64,000 nucleotides of DNA from Gonatopus flavifemur (Eukaryota > Arthropoda > Insecta > Hymenoptera > Dryinidae): NCBI GenBank assembly GCA_018340375.1, contig JAFFJZ010000002.1, positions 10,372,001 through 10,436,000 of the forward strand, read 5' to 3'. Below the pieces are notes generated by a model. It was not told the origin of the DNA and ran no database searches. It saw only the letters and a list, made by a program, of their open reading frames with translations. Positions 34,710-46,118 of this stretch are shown piece by piece (the stretch's first letter is position 1; each line of letters starts with the position of its first letter). The translations under genes were made by a program, and so were the position numbers.

Positions 34710-35183
34710 CACTGAAAAAAATTTGCCCTGAACTTCAAAAGAATGTCATGAAGTTTGTTCCATCAACGGTTTATTCAACTTCATAATAGAATAATCAATC
34801 CAAATTTTTGTGCTATCACAGCAATCATTGTAGCTACGACAGGAAGAAATGTTTGCTACTCCAGCAAATTCCAGTATTCCCTGATAGCATTACCACCGAT
34901 TTCCACGTTGCATCTTCGTGGCATCTACGTGGATACAAGGTGGATGGACGGAGATTCTACGTAGAGTCAACGTAGAGACAACATAGAAATGTCCGGTGCT
35001 GTACGGGTTGTATGTAGAATAGCAAATACATTTTGCTGGGGGAGTCAAAATTGTTCGCTGTCCCATCTGAAAATTCGCTGTGATAGAGAACAAGGTTGCT
35101 GTGATTGCAAATGGATTGCTGTGACAGCAAAAGTTACCCAGCAAAATTAGATCTCGCTACCACAGCAAATTTTTCTTTCCGTG
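34710..35183. mobile_element. AGCAAATTT-family CACTG/CCGTG element, interrupted
   Basis: The left end CACTGAAAAAAATTTGC and right end GCAAATTTTTCTTTCCGTG bracket TTTGCTACTCCAGCAAATT and similar words. The unit is split by a CCGGTGCTGTACGGG-type element at 34879-35007. Relatives are at 36867-37189 and 62120-62700. Confidence 0.65.
34879..35007. mobile_element. CCGTACAGCAC-type element nested in an AGCAAATTT element
   Basis: The right end GTCCGGTGCTGTACGGG and the interior ACCACCGATTTCCACGTTGC, ATCTACGTGGATACAAGG match 31233-31492. The AGCAAATTT words resume on both sides, showing that this is the later insertion. Confidence 0.65.
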
Positions 35184-35307
35184 TAATTAAAAAAACAATT
35201 TCTGCCTAAGTCTTGAGTCAGTTGATTGGAAGTGTGACACAAAAAGGATTTTTGTGAAAAATACATTTGAATTTTGAAGGAATCATCTCTGGTATATAAA
35301 GTAGATG

Positions 35308-35921
35308 CCCAGTAAACACACGCACGTTTAAAAGACGTCAAAAACAGTCGATAACCACACGTTGTGAATTAGTAATATTCTTGCGTGGATTCAACGTAAA
35401 AATGTCGCGGCAGATCACGTGTTTTTCAACCATAAAATAACGTCATATCAACGGTTTGAACATCGTTTAAAAGACGTCAAATATTGACGTGTCCTAATCC
35501 AACAAATTATTTTGAAAACTTTCCATTCAATATCGAGGACAATAGTATTTTTGAGTATCACAGAATTTGGAAAGTATGCCAGATTATTTACTATCTTGCC
35601 CTTTGTTCAAATTTTAACCATTGTTCGGTTTCGTTCGACATTTTTAGTAGAATATCTTCAATTAAAGTGCAAACACAAGGTGTTATAAACACATTTCAAA
35701 CGCGTGATTCAAACCCGTTCAAAACACGTTTTTTGAGGACGTCGTTTGATGGTTATTTTTGAATATTAGTTTAAATTACACGTCATCGAAACGTAATTTC
35801 TGGGCGTCTATTTCCCTATCAAATTTCAACTAAAAATCAACGTTATGAAATCAACGACTGACGTCCGTTTGACAGCCGAACGTTCTTTCAACGTTGAAAT
35901 AACACGTGTGTGTTTATTGGG
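35308..35921. mobile_element. CCCAGTAAACACACG element (614 bp)
   Basis: CCCAGTAAACACACGCACGT is mirrored by ACACGTGTGTGTTTATTGGG. Internal TTTAAAAGACGTCAAA, AACGTCATATCAACG and AACACGTTTTTTGAGGACGT words recur in both orientations. A 92-codon frame inside (35484-35762) has no transposase motif. This is a non-autonomous DNA element and its flanking duplication is unclear. Confidence 0.65.
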
Positions 35922-36518
35922 TGTATTATATTCTTGAAGATTCAAAAGAAATGAGGATATGAGAATATATCATATGGATATGATATATTATTATTCATGA
36001 GAATTGTTGGAATCAAATAAAAGCGGTTAATACTCGTTTATGACAGGACAGGTTGCTCTATATCTGTTATTCGTTGTGACATGTGATGGTAATCAAGGTA
36101 CATTAGAAAAGTTCATGAATATTGATTATCTTCAGATCATAAGAGGTAAATATAGTTTGAGTAATTATATGTTGAAACGAATATCTATATGCTATTGAGA
36201 CTGTGAAATCTATGTGTATGGATAAATCATAATTCACGCATTCATAAATATTCATTTCCCTGTCATCGGAATATACAAAAGGTATTGAATGTTGTTCATG
36301 ATTGAAGGGGGAAGATTTGATGGATCAATTATCCACAGATCAAACATCCCATGCTTTATTCATAACCGTCCATGTCCTAGAATTCCACTCAATTCATAGT
36401 GAGCAATTTATAAACGACTCATTGAAGAAATGTATTGATACAAATCACACGGGCACAGGCACTATGATTCATTGAAATACATCGAGTAAGAATTCGATAA
36501 AAGCTACGAAACAAAATT

Positions 36519-36593
36519 CCCAGACAGCACAAGAATTCTGAAAGAGCTCATAATGAATGCGATGTATTCATCAGGAACTTTTGTGCTACCTGG
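36519..36593. mobile_element. CCCAGACAGCACAAGAATTC mini-element (75 bp)
   Basis: CCCAGACAGCACAAGAATTC and the complementary GGAACTTTTGTGCTACCTGG close a 75-bp hairpin. The ends resemble those at 33650 (CCCAGCCAGCACA), so they may be one family. Confidence 0.6.
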
Positions 36594-36866
36594 TTTGAAA
36601 CTGCGGAAATTGATTCCATTGATTCAATTTATCACGCGGTTAGAAATTTTGATATTTCAGTCATACGTCATACTCAGTCATCATATTTCTCAAGATATCT
36701 TTACGAAAAGTCTAAGATGTCTGATGCAACTCTTCTAGATATATTTCGAATCTTTGAAACTCTTCTTACATCTAAAAGATATTTATAAGATAATAATGAG
36801 ACCCCTTTTAAGATGCCTTCCAAGATATATTTTCAGTGTTCAACTATACCGTTTTCCTCAGTGCAG

Positions 36867-37189
36867 CACGGAGAAAAAAGAATTCCTGGATACCTTTTGC
36901 TGGAGTAGCAAATTTTTTGCTATGACAGCAATGTCTTTGCAATTACAGCAATTTTGTTAGCTACGATAGCGATTTTTTAGCGGTGGCAGGAAAAAATTTT
37001 TGCTCCTCCAGCAAAATTTCTTCATTATTTTGTGCATAATACTAAAAATTTGCTACTCCAGTTAATCATGTTGCTCTCTCAGCAATCCAGTTAGCTGTGC
37101 GAGCGAATTTTCAGTTCGGTCAGCAAAAAGATTTGCTATTCTATATTTAATTCCTCGTTTTGCTTGGATAGAAAATTTTGTTGTCCGTG
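36867..37189. mobile_element. AGCAAATTT-family CACGG element
   Basis: CACGGAGAAAAAAGAATTCC at the left and GAAAATTTTGTTGTCCGTG at the right. The interior is dense in TTTGCTGGAGTAGCAAATTT, GACAGCAATG and CTCCAGCAAAATTT words. It is the least interrupted copy of this interior type. Confidence 0.7.
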
Positions 37190-37519
37190 AGTAATCGTCT
37201 ACCACTTTTCTTTTTGGAGATTCAAACTTCAAGCTCATTGTTACATTAAATTGGCACATTGACTTTGTCAGTTCCCTGTTGCGGACGTTTCAACGTAAAA
37301 TTATTTCGAACGTAACTCCATGATCCTGACCTAGCCATGTGCTGCTTGGAATAATAGATTTGGTGAAGATGAAGCGTCGAAGCGTGACAGAAGCACAACA
37401 AAAACGTAAGCTAAGAGTTATATAGACGTCATTTAAGAGGGAACTGAAAATGTTCACGTTTTATTTGTTTTGATACTTGCTTCCTTCACTCTTGGATTCC
37501 CAACAGGGATATAAATCTA

Positions 37520-37793
37520 CACGGAAAACATTCATGATCCAAATTTTCGTTGACTTGTATGTCACTTTGGGACGGAGCACGAATTCCAGAAGAATTCGTA
37601 CACTGGATTTGAATAATTTGTTGACTTTGTCCATGATTTCACCGATGGAATTCACTTTTCATTTTGATTTTCGAAATAATGGAAAGAGTCAACGAATTAT
37701 TAAAATCCAGTGTACGAATTCTTCTGGAATTTGTGCTCCGTCCCAAAGTGACATACTAGTCAACGAAAATTTGGATCACTAATTTTTTCCGTG
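37520..37793. mobile_element. AATTCGTACAC CACGG MITE flanked by TA, copy 1
   Basis: CACGGAAAACATTCATGATC at the left and GATCACTAATTTTTTCCGTG at the right, each flanked by TA. The arms extend through CAAATTTTCGTTGACT, GTCACTTTGGGACGGAGCAC and AGAAGAATTCGTACACTGGA with very few mismatches. It can fold into a hairpin of over 100 bp. A 101-codon frame on the plus strand is arm translation. Confidence 0.8.
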
Positions 37794-37809
37794 TATACTC
37801 TTCAAATTT

Positions 37810-37990
37810 GAAATAGTGAAATCTCACTGATTGCAGTGGAATGTCGACTACCGCAAAATAGTGAATGTTAATTGATTTCAGCCTGTGAGAGGTCACTGAT
37901 CAAATCAGTGAGAAATACTTTCAACTGCACAATCAGTGACTAATCATTGCAGAAAATAGTGAGATTCCACTGATTGAAAAGAGTTTTTTA
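37810..37990. repeat. GTGAAATCTCACTG palindromic words
   Basis: GTGAAATCTCACTGATTGCAGTGG is echoed in inverse by CAGAAAATAGTGAGATTCCACTGATTG, with ATCAGTGA words between. It lies directly beside the 37520 element and is vaguely similar to 12785-13050. Confidence 0.45.
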
Positions 37991-39735
37991 AGGGAATAAT
38001 TTAGACAAATGATAATTCCAAATGTAATATAGGTACTTGAGATTAGCTTCCATTCTTCCAGCTTCTTCAGTCACAAATTTCAATAAATACAGAATAGATA
38101 GATGTTTTTCGAAGATATTTTGAATATTTTAAAATTGTAAATTATATAGATAACGAATTTCTTGCCACATGACATTATTTAAAGAATTCCGATGATCTCC
38201 AAAATACTTGAATCAGAATTTAGGCTGGTACGATATTATGTAAATATATATACATATATATCTAGTTTGATTCAGAAATTCTTCAAGTGAAATTCGAGTT
38301 GGCGCCAAGCATCGCTCGGGGCAAAAATATGAAATTTGAATATATCATAATTTCATTGGCTCTGTCAAAAATACCGTTCATTCAAAGCACATCATTTATC
38401 TATTTGAATCGACTCTTGATAAGAATTCGTGGCGAAAGAATGTTTCAATTGAAAATTCAAATTCCTCCCATCTTGAAACTGAATATGAATTTTCCTCTAT
38501 GAGAGATACAATTTTAGAATTCAACACAAACTGAATGGTCAAATCAATCCCCAGTAGTTTATTTTTTCCACGACCTGATTGAAAACAAAAATCTGTTTAG
38601 TGAGATTGAAAAATTTGTTGAAATAAAAAAATTCTTCCAATTACTTCAAATATACTAATGGGAATTCAACGAGGATGTAAATTGTACTCAACTATTTGAG
38701 ATGGTTTCTAATTGGCACTGTTAGATGAAGTTTCATATATCTTTCTATCGGATATTGTATTTGGTAACAACCACATCAATTTCCTTTAATGAGGTTTCAT
38801 TGTTCAGCCATGTGGTTACCCTGTCACTTTCCCACTTTTGTACTGTTACCTTGAACGCATAGAAGAATAAACTTGAAAAGTTGAAAACAAGTTTACGGGG
38901 ATAGTTCGTTCAGTTGATTGTAATTGACTCGGAATCCTTAGTTCAATTATTATTAATAAATGCATCACGTTATAAACACAGTTATTTTAAAGAACTGATT
39001 AAAATCTAGAATTCACTTTCCTTTCATCGTTATTTCTCCCATATGAACTATATATTCAATCTCCTATACGAATTACATCGTTCAGAATCAGAACTGAGTT
39101 AATTATAAAAAATTTCATCCCATGAAGATTATGTTGTTTGTGTTGTGTTATACTATTTTTTCAATATCATCGTAATGTCTTTGAAATGATACGATCGATA
39201 TCAAGAAATTCACATAATCTCTTTCAATTCTCATATCACTTTTCATTAGTCGATTTGTAATAATTGTAGTACACACATTCACAGACTTTGTTTCGATAGA
39301 CGTGTTTTTATCCATTCAAGCATACTACGAAACCCGTCTTTTCAACTCCGAAAGGTAGTTGTTGATAACATCAAGCATCGATTCTCGATCTGTGAATTTT
39401 TTTATGTGTGTTTGATTCGATGTAACTGGTAAAATAAACTAATCCAACCAGTTTTTCAGTTAAATGAATGCAAGTTGTCGGTACTTACAGATATGTTCGA
39501 ATCATGCTAGGTAATTAAGAGATTCTCTTCTTTTACCTTTAACGGGATGATACAAGATTTCTAAAGTGGAGCAATGAGCGATCCAGTCAGACGCGTTGGA
39601 TGATGATTTTCTTTTCAATTCGAATTTGAATATTCCGACAAAAAATGGAGACAAAACTGTAGTTTAGCAATGATTCATACGTGAAATCTTTTTTTAATAA
39701 ATTTTAATTAATTCGAATATTGTTTGTGTGATTTC
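37991..39735. other. probable 5' intron, nothing recognised
   Basis: There is no coding exon. The tract ends in the TTGTTTGTGTGATTTCAG acceptor of the first recognised coding exon, so it is probably intronic. Confidence 0.45.
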
Positions 39736-39744
39736 AGTGAAACG

Positions 39745-40249
39745 ATGGAGACAACAAAATCGTATCATTGGTTCATCATGGGAATGATTATTAGCCTCGT
39801 TTTACAAAGTCATGCGACAAATAATTATGACGTCAGAAGATCAACTATCGAACAAATTGGCAGAGAATTCAATTCGTTACACGTAGGATTTAGAATGAGA
39901 AATCACACGAATCGGACGATAAATTCTATTCGCAAACGTCGATACGTCCGTTTTCCAGCTGCCTCTCCGAGCAGTCATCTTTACGATGGAACTTCCGGTC
40001 CAATCGTAGGAAGAAATTTGGTATCGCACCCTACAGCACGTTTCATTCCCGCTGCTGCACCTTTCCCCGGATGGCGGCAACATAAATCTCTCTGGAGGAG
40101 TCCTGTGAGTGATTCAAGGCCTGTGATGGGTCATCGAACGCCTCGATTGATATTTCGCGATAATGAGTTTTTTCCACCTGCTGGAAGTGCAACTGCGGGC
40201 CAGTTCTTTGCGACTAATCAATTGCCAGAATTCGATGAAGAAACTAGAG
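39745..40249 (+). CDS. coding exon 1 of secreted clip/knot-type serine protease-like gene
   Basis: ATG at 39745 lies seven bases after a good splice acceptor (TGTGATTTCAG, ending 39737), so the 5' UTR is split by an intron. The 168 codons begin with a clear signal peptide: a Trp-Phe-Ile-Met-Gly-Met-Ile-Ile core and probable cleavage after QSHA, residues 21-24. Two N-glycosylation sequons (NHT 53-55, NRT 56-58) follow, then a basic RKRR processing-type site (63-66) and a Pro/Arg/Ser-rich linker containing RYVRFP and FFPPAG. The exon ends at GAAACTAGAG before GTGAGTAC, leaving phase 1, which fits the next exon. The frame continues 38 codons into the intron only by chance. From memory the architecture fits insect extracellular trypsin-family proteins of the Drosophila CG8170 kind, but the catalytic part is not in this window. 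Confidence 0.75.
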
Positions 40250-40387
40250 GTGAGTACAGTTTACATCGAGGAATAACTATTTTGAAAGCCATATTTGAAA
40301 TATCTAGTTCTGTTTTGAATCGAGATAGGGCCAGGTCTCAACCCATGAGATCGTACATGGCGTAGCAATTTGAAATAACTTCAAAGC

Positions 40388-40921
40388 TACCCTGTGAAAA
40401 ATTGGAGTTTTTCTCCACACTTTTGGTGGATCTTGTCCCTCCATCGTGGAGAAATTGTTTTTCCTTCGAAAATGAGGGATTTTCCTACCATTTTGAAGAA
40501 TTATTGTGTTTTTTGGGTTTTCAATTCTCTAGAAATGGAGGAAAAGTTCAGCAAATTATGGTGAAGGCTTCCTCATTTACACTGAGAACCCAATATTTTA
40601 GATTGAAATGAAATTTTCTTTGCCCTCATTTTAATGAATCTCTTTTTCAATGGGAAAATATTCAGTTAAATGGAAAAAGTTTCCTTCAGATTCAAAGGGA
40701 AAATCCTCAAATTGAAACGATTTGAAATGTGATTTTATTTCAATGAAAAATTTTCCCATTCAAATGAATTTTTTTTCTAGCAGAAACGAGATTTATTACA
40801 ATGAGTGCAAAGGAATTTCCTTTGAGGAAGTCTAAGGAATTGGGTTCCCAGTGCATTGAGAAACTTTGCTGCCACCATTTTCTTGGGGAAAAATTCGATA
40901 ATTATGTTTTACAGTGTATCC
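40388..40921. repeat. ACCCTGTGAAAAATT element (intronic)
   Basis: It begins TACCCTGTGAAAAATTGGAG and ends near AATTATGTTTTACAGTGTATC, with GTGGAGAAATTG, TTTTCCCATTC and GGGAAAAT words between. Probably a degraded MITE that inserted 140 bp downstream of the exon 1 donor. Confidence 0.45.
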
Positions 40922-42410
40922 TACTCAGAAGACCTAAAAGTAATGGTTCTGGCTGGTTGGAATCAATAGGAATTTTAGGGCTCATGCACAGTGGGGTAGC
41001 GCAAAAAAAACCGACTATTTTTCGCTTCCGTGAAAATGTGTTGATTGTTCATGTTTTCAGAGTTCTCTCCCAAGATCGGCTCGGGAAAAAATTTTCTAGG
41101 GGTCGTTCAAGATTTTTAAAAATGACAAAAAAAGTGAAAATTCGTTTTTGATTTTCCAGTTCTTTTTCTCGTACCTGTAAAATTGGGTACCTGAAAAGAG
41201 AGCAACTTTTGCAAAGTTACAGCTCACAATTTTTTTCTTTTTTGAGGTCATTCATAATGTATTAACACTTCCAAACTCATTGCTTTTGATGGTTCCGAGG
41301 ACAAACTCGAAAATTAGGAGAATCCCTCAATTCATGAGATTAACTACTGGATCTAATTAACTGATTAAATTGAATTTTAATGAATTCCAATCATTCCATT
41401 TCATTAAAAAATTCAATTTATTTATTAGGAAAGTCTATATTCTTGTTACATAATCAATTTTTTTCCATCAAGTGGTTTATTCTTATCCATTAAGGTGGTA
41501 ATCAAAAGTAATGGTACATATTGGATATTAATATGAATTTTCAGAGGTTTCTCGAAAACATGAAGGGGGATAGCCACTGTGATGGGTCAAAGAATTAGTG
41601 ATTTTGAACATTTTTTTTTTGACCGAGTACATAGAGGAATTTTTGGATCGGGTTTCTTTCATTTTATTAAGTACACATCTAATAATTTTTCCACAAATTT
41701 TTATCGGAAAATATTAAATAGTTTAAAAAATACAAATGATCCCGTAGCGCTTGAAAAAAAATTCCCCCTCTATGGCGGCATCGATTTTTCAAAAACCAGT
41801 ACTCTGAGAAAAAAAAATTTTTATTGTAATCTGTATGAATGTAGTTATCGTCATACGTAGCCGTTTATTTTTATTTTGATTTTTCACGAAATGACGCCCG
41901 ATTGACGATATTTCCATTCTTTCGACCTTATTTTTTTGGTTTTGAAACAGTTTGAAAAATAGTAAAAAAAAAAAATTTTCCAAATTGGCTACGCTCAACC
42001 TTAACCACATCTAAGACGAACAAAACAAAAAAAAGGAATTAGAAATCGGTTCATAATTGTTCGAGTTATTGTTGCCGCCAGTTCAAAAAAAGTCGTTTTG
42101 AGAAAAACGCGTTCAAAGTTTTTAGTCTATTTCTCTCGTAATGAAATTATGTATCTTTCAAATTTTCATACCTATATGAAATTATCGAGTCCTGGACCAT
42201 ATGACGGTTCTTCCTCTTCATCTCCAGCGGTCTTGTTGGATTTCTTGATTTTTTAATCAATTTTTTCGATGCGATTCTCAGCAGCTTTAATCCGGGCCCT
42301 CACTAAAATCATTGTAGAATAGTCAATTTTTTGAATATTGACTTGAAATTTAGTACACATATTTTTGAATATATAAACTTTGATTTAAAACAAACAAACA
42401 AAATTTTTTT
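40922..42410. other. intron, nothing firm
   Basis: Minus-strand frames here do not contain ionotropic-receptor channel motifs. Poly-A/T tracts and short frames are unremarkable. Confidence 0.4.
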
Positions 42411-43115
42411 TCACCCATCACAGTGGTCTGGTCTAAAAACACCTGTCGGTGCACAGGGGTTTACAAGAATGTTCATGAAACGCTTGTTTAAATCTGCAAC
42501 CTCATTCGGAAACCATTCCTGTAGCTTTTTGGAATCAAATTCATGTTTATGGGTTAGATTTTGGAATGGATTGAATGAGGTTATCCATACGCTATCATCT
42601 TTCGATACTTCCATAATCGTGAAATTCAACAAATCTTTGGACCATGCGTATCTCAAAATTTTGTTTGTGAGAAATGTATCTATTTGCCCTGTGAATATGA
42701 TCATGAGAATTTTCGATCGTCCTCTGCCCTTGAAGTGTAAGTTTGCAATCTTGTCCACAATATTCGTTATGGTTGAATTCTTATTCAAACCTTGTATGTC
42801 GTTAACGTATGCGATTAAAGGATCATTTCTCTTCAATTTAATTGATATTGATTTTTCTGGTTTTTCCAATGTGATTAACAGAGTGGGTACATTTTGTAAC
42901 ATCATTTTGTATATATCGTTCATTGTATGGACAATCACTTCACTGGCCATCCTAGGCTCAATAATGATAAGACATTCTCCAGCATGGGATTGTTCCAATA
43001 TATCTTCTATAGCTTCTCCCAAGTTTGATTGAGTTTTGGGAAATGGCGCCTTTAAAGCTGCATTATTGATGAACAAATAAAATATGCAAAACAAAGAATA
43101 TTTGATATTTCTCAT
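42411..43115 (-). CDS. ionotropic-receptor-like N-terminal exon or fragment
   Basis: This is a 234-codon frame with ATG at 43115 and TGA at 42413-42411. Residues 1-23 form a signal peptide (FCIFYLFINNA core). The rest resembles the poorly conserved extracellular amino-terminal region of divergent insect ionotropic receptors (IRs): an ILMIIFTGQ strand followed by ILRYAWSKDLLNFTIMEV (about 136-170), the FNPFQNL motif (181-187), WFPNEVADLNKRFMNILV (201-218), and a terminal segment with Cys 221 and Cys 232 where the ligand-binding S1 lobe would start. IRs are ligand-gated channels of chemosensory neurons. A GTGAAA donor could splice after 42415, so the stop may be intronic. I found no S1/S2 or transmembrane exons on the minus strand, so it may be the first exon of a split gene or a gene fragment. 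It lies antisense in intron 1 of the protease-like gene. Confidence 0.65.
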   Translation of the reverse strand: MRNIKYSLFCIFYLFINNAALKAPFPKTQSNLGEAIEDILEQSHAGECLIIIEPRMASEVIVHTMNDIYKMMLQNVPTLLITLEKPEKSISIKLKRNDPLIAYVNDIQGLNKNSTITNIVDKIANLHFKGRGRSKILMIIFTGQIDTFLTNKILRYAWSKDLLNFTIMEVSKDDSVWITSFNPFQNLTHKHEFDSKKLQEWFPNEVADLNKRFMNILVNPCAPTGVFRPDHCDG

Positions 43116-43598
43116 TCTAAGTCGTTGAATGTAGAAGAAGAATGATTTCCTGTTATCAACTGAATTTTATTTTTTTTAGCATAGTGCTTCTCTCTGCACC
43201 TAAACAATTATTTTTTACAAGAAAATTCAATGTTCTCACAGAATGATGTGACACTGAATTTCAATAATTCATTACTTTACTTGTTTTGAAGTTTTTAGAA
43301 TAACTTCTAACTTGTTGCACTTAACGTGACGTGCAATGAAAGTAGACATTTTTCCATGTCATGATAATTTTGTGGTAATAATTATAATGTCGTAGACATC
43401 TGTGAACGTTGAAAACATGCTTTGCCTTCTCTTTTATTTCCACTACTGTATCCGTTACTGAGTGAGCTTTCTGTTGTATATTTATATTTTCTACGGAGGA
43501 ATGCACTTGAATAGATTATTTTGAAATATCATGTAATTTTGATGAAAAATTTTACTTTTCATTTCACTTGGTAAGATTTTGAAGCTGATGATATGGAA

Positions 43599-44019
43599 CA
43601 GTGTTGGACTGGCTTGCATCGATACGTTGGGCCCCCAATAATGAAAAAAAATTTCTCCTTGCCGAATAAATAGTTTATTTGTTCTCTCTCCATAGCATAT
43701 TCCTTGGGATTAGTATTCAATCAAATCAAATAATGGAATGCTTGCCCCAAATAATTTTGTTTTCTAAATAAATAATATATTCACCACAAGTGATCAATTT
43801 TAGCACCCAATTCAATAAATAATTCCTACAAAAAGATATTTTATAGAGGGAGGATGAATTAAGTTTTTTTTTGCGCTGTAGACGGAGCATATTCTCAGGA
43901 AAATCACAATTCCATCATGATTCATAAACAAAAAAAGGAAAACTGAGAACCGAACGGGCCCCCAATACCGAAGGGCCCCCGGCGATCGCCGAGGATCCAG
44001 GTGGACCAGTCTGACCCTG
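43599..44019. mobile_element. hAT-like MITE, copy 1, with 8-bp target duplication
   Basis: Terminal repeats CAGTGTTGGACTGGC and, complemented, CAGGGTCAGACTGGTCC. The flanks are ATATGGAA (43591-43598) and ATATGAAA (44020-44027), seven of eight bases matching, as expected for hAT insertion. Subterminal GGGCCCCC blocks stand out in an AT-rich interior. It has no transposase. It lies only 86 bp upstream of the 45-nt exon 2. A shortened relative is at 16853-17048. Confidence 0.75.
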
Positions 44020-44105
44020 ATATGAAATATGTGACATGTTTCTTTTTCAATGAACAATGTGCAAAAATTAAGGGATTTAACAGATTTAAAATTTTTATTT
44101 TCCAG

Positions 44106-44150
44106 ATTACCGCAAGCAGATATTGGATGAGTATCCAAGGCTAGAGTCTG
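44106..44150 (+). CDS. coding microexon 2 (45 nt) of the serine protease-like gene
   Basis: TTTTTATTTTCCAG precedes the exon and GTATGTATGG follows it. In the phase left open by exon 1 (a single G) it reads D-YRKQILDEYPRLES and leaves one G for exon 3. Its length is a multiple of three and both borders are strong, so it is phase-neutral and could in principle be skipped. The charged, helix-prone peptide looks like linker sequence between the signal/basic region and the six-cysteine domain. Support is the double phase match and the splice consensus; transcript data would settle it. Confidence 0.7.
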
Positions 44151-46118
44151 GTATGTATGGGGTCCAAATTTTGTGAAAATGATTCATAGTACATACAAAC
44201 GATTGAAATATTCACGAATATCAATAATTTCTGACTGAAAATTCAAGATAATTTCCTGTAATTTTTTACGGTTCCTGTAAGTTTTTTCTCAATTTTTAGA
44301 CAAATTTTACTGAGTCCGTTGGAAATTTTTCTGAAGGTTGAGAATTATTTTCTGAGAGTTCATTCAAATTTGTTTGAAAATGAGGAAAAATGTTGCTATA
44401 AGAAATTAGAAGCTGAATTTTCAGTTAATAATTTTCTTACAGTGTACACAATTTTATGATCCAAACGTTGAATAAATTAATCGTAATTCAGCTCCAAGTA
44501 TGAATAATCTGTACGAATTGTATTATAAAACAGTGAAGGGTCAATTATGAGAAAACAATTTTTCCTATATTTGAAGATTTCAATCTGAAGAATACTTTCA
44601 TAACTGTTCGCTTTCACTTAATTTATTTTGTTCTTTTTAGTGAATAAAATTATGCACTGTCTACATAATTTTTACTGTTAATTCAGTCGTCGCAATCGAA
44701 TCGATTCACGCGAAGGTGTAATGTTTATAAATCTCATGGAAATTTGGAATGTTTATTGTAACGAAATTTCGACTGAATATCAGAAAATCTGTTGTTCCAT
44801 GAACTATCTTGTTGCTATTGAAACCGTATTGAAGCATAAAAAATATTCATATCCTCAGATTTGTCAGTATCCCATTATCAATTCGTTTCAGTAAACGATT
44901 CAAAGTTCCGTAATATTGTTTATAATCGAATTGTTGTTGAGTACCATTATGATCAATTCCTAATTAGAATCTATTTCATCATATTGCTACTGAATAGGTA
45001 AGATTATATTTGCTACTATGCAAAACGATGTGGGGTTGAAATATTTCATTCTATAAATTTGACAGAGTTTGGAACAGAAAAAGAGACTGTTATTTGACAA
45101 GGAGATTGGGGAAAATTAGGTGTGTGGCATCTTTTATGAAATGACAGAATTATATCAGTTGTAACACAAGGCATAGCAGATTTTACATGACCATTCGATA
45201 CATGCCGAGCGACAAATATCAGCGGGTTTCAAGTGTTCTGAGTGTGACTGATAGGAAAATCATTTATCAGTTCAACTAGAACCCGTCATGCACAAGTTAC
45301 AAGTCGGTGAGGTCATATTTGTTCCATATTTGTGATTAATAGAATCCAATCATGCTCCAACATTGGCACATTTGCCAGAAACATATTGTAGGTAAGAACA
45401 ATTGAGTCAATATTGGCCTATCATCGTCCTGTTATTCTCAATCACCGATCGTTCCCACTTATCATCATTATCCCCCTATTTGGAAGAAAGACTCCGTAGA
45501 AGTTTGGATGTTGCTCTCCAAACATTTTCTCTGTAAATTCTTAGACCACTGGATATCGGTTAACAAAGCATTATCTTGAAAATTCCTAAAATTGTTTGTA
45601 AATTCACAGGAAAATTTGTGAATTCTCAAATAATTTGGGAATTTCCGAATTCATCAGTTTCCCTTGGAAGTTTACTAACACTCTTCACAATTGATTCTTA
45701 TTAGAACATTCAATTTATTCCTATTCAACAAATAAAATTACAATAAAAAATTATCCCAATAGGTATCTATTGAATAGGACTTCTACACGTTTGAATGGAA
45801 ATGAATGAGAATTTGACTAAGGGCTGCGTAACAGTTGGATCCATGTCAAAAATGCCCTCACAAAAACATCCCCCTGAAAAAAGAACCAACGACAAATCAT
45901 CCCACGGACATATAATCCCATGACAAATCATGCCGTAAAAAAAACAACACACACCCACATAACCAACCCCCTTCCAAGACTGTTAGCATCAGAAACAGGA
46001 ACCAAAGATCCATGCTTGAACAACACTATCCCAGGATAATAGCAAGGATGAATTAATAAACATAATTCTTCACGGTTTAAAAAAACATTGCTTATTATTT
46101 CCAATCAAACATCAGCTG
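44151..46118. other. intron 2, first part; one degraded repeat
   Basis: At 44220-44445 TTTTCTGA/TCAGAAA words and a TTTTCTTACAGTGTAC end recall the MITE at 8281-8522. Otherwise no exon with a matching phase is seen. Confidence 0.4.

Noticed and set aside
40801..41151. 116-codon plus-strand frame after exon 1
   Set aside because: It starts inside a probable degraded MITE, has no phase-compatible acceptor and no similarity I can name.
42331..43032. 233-codon plus-strand open frame
   Set aside because: It overlaps the minus-strand IR-like frame almost completely. It has no recognisable domain, and the minus frame has the signal peptide and family motifs.
44628..44690. possible exon after TTTTGTTCTTTTTAG
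   Set aside because: In the phase required after exon 2 it meets a stop after 13 codons, and the exon at 55677 fits better.
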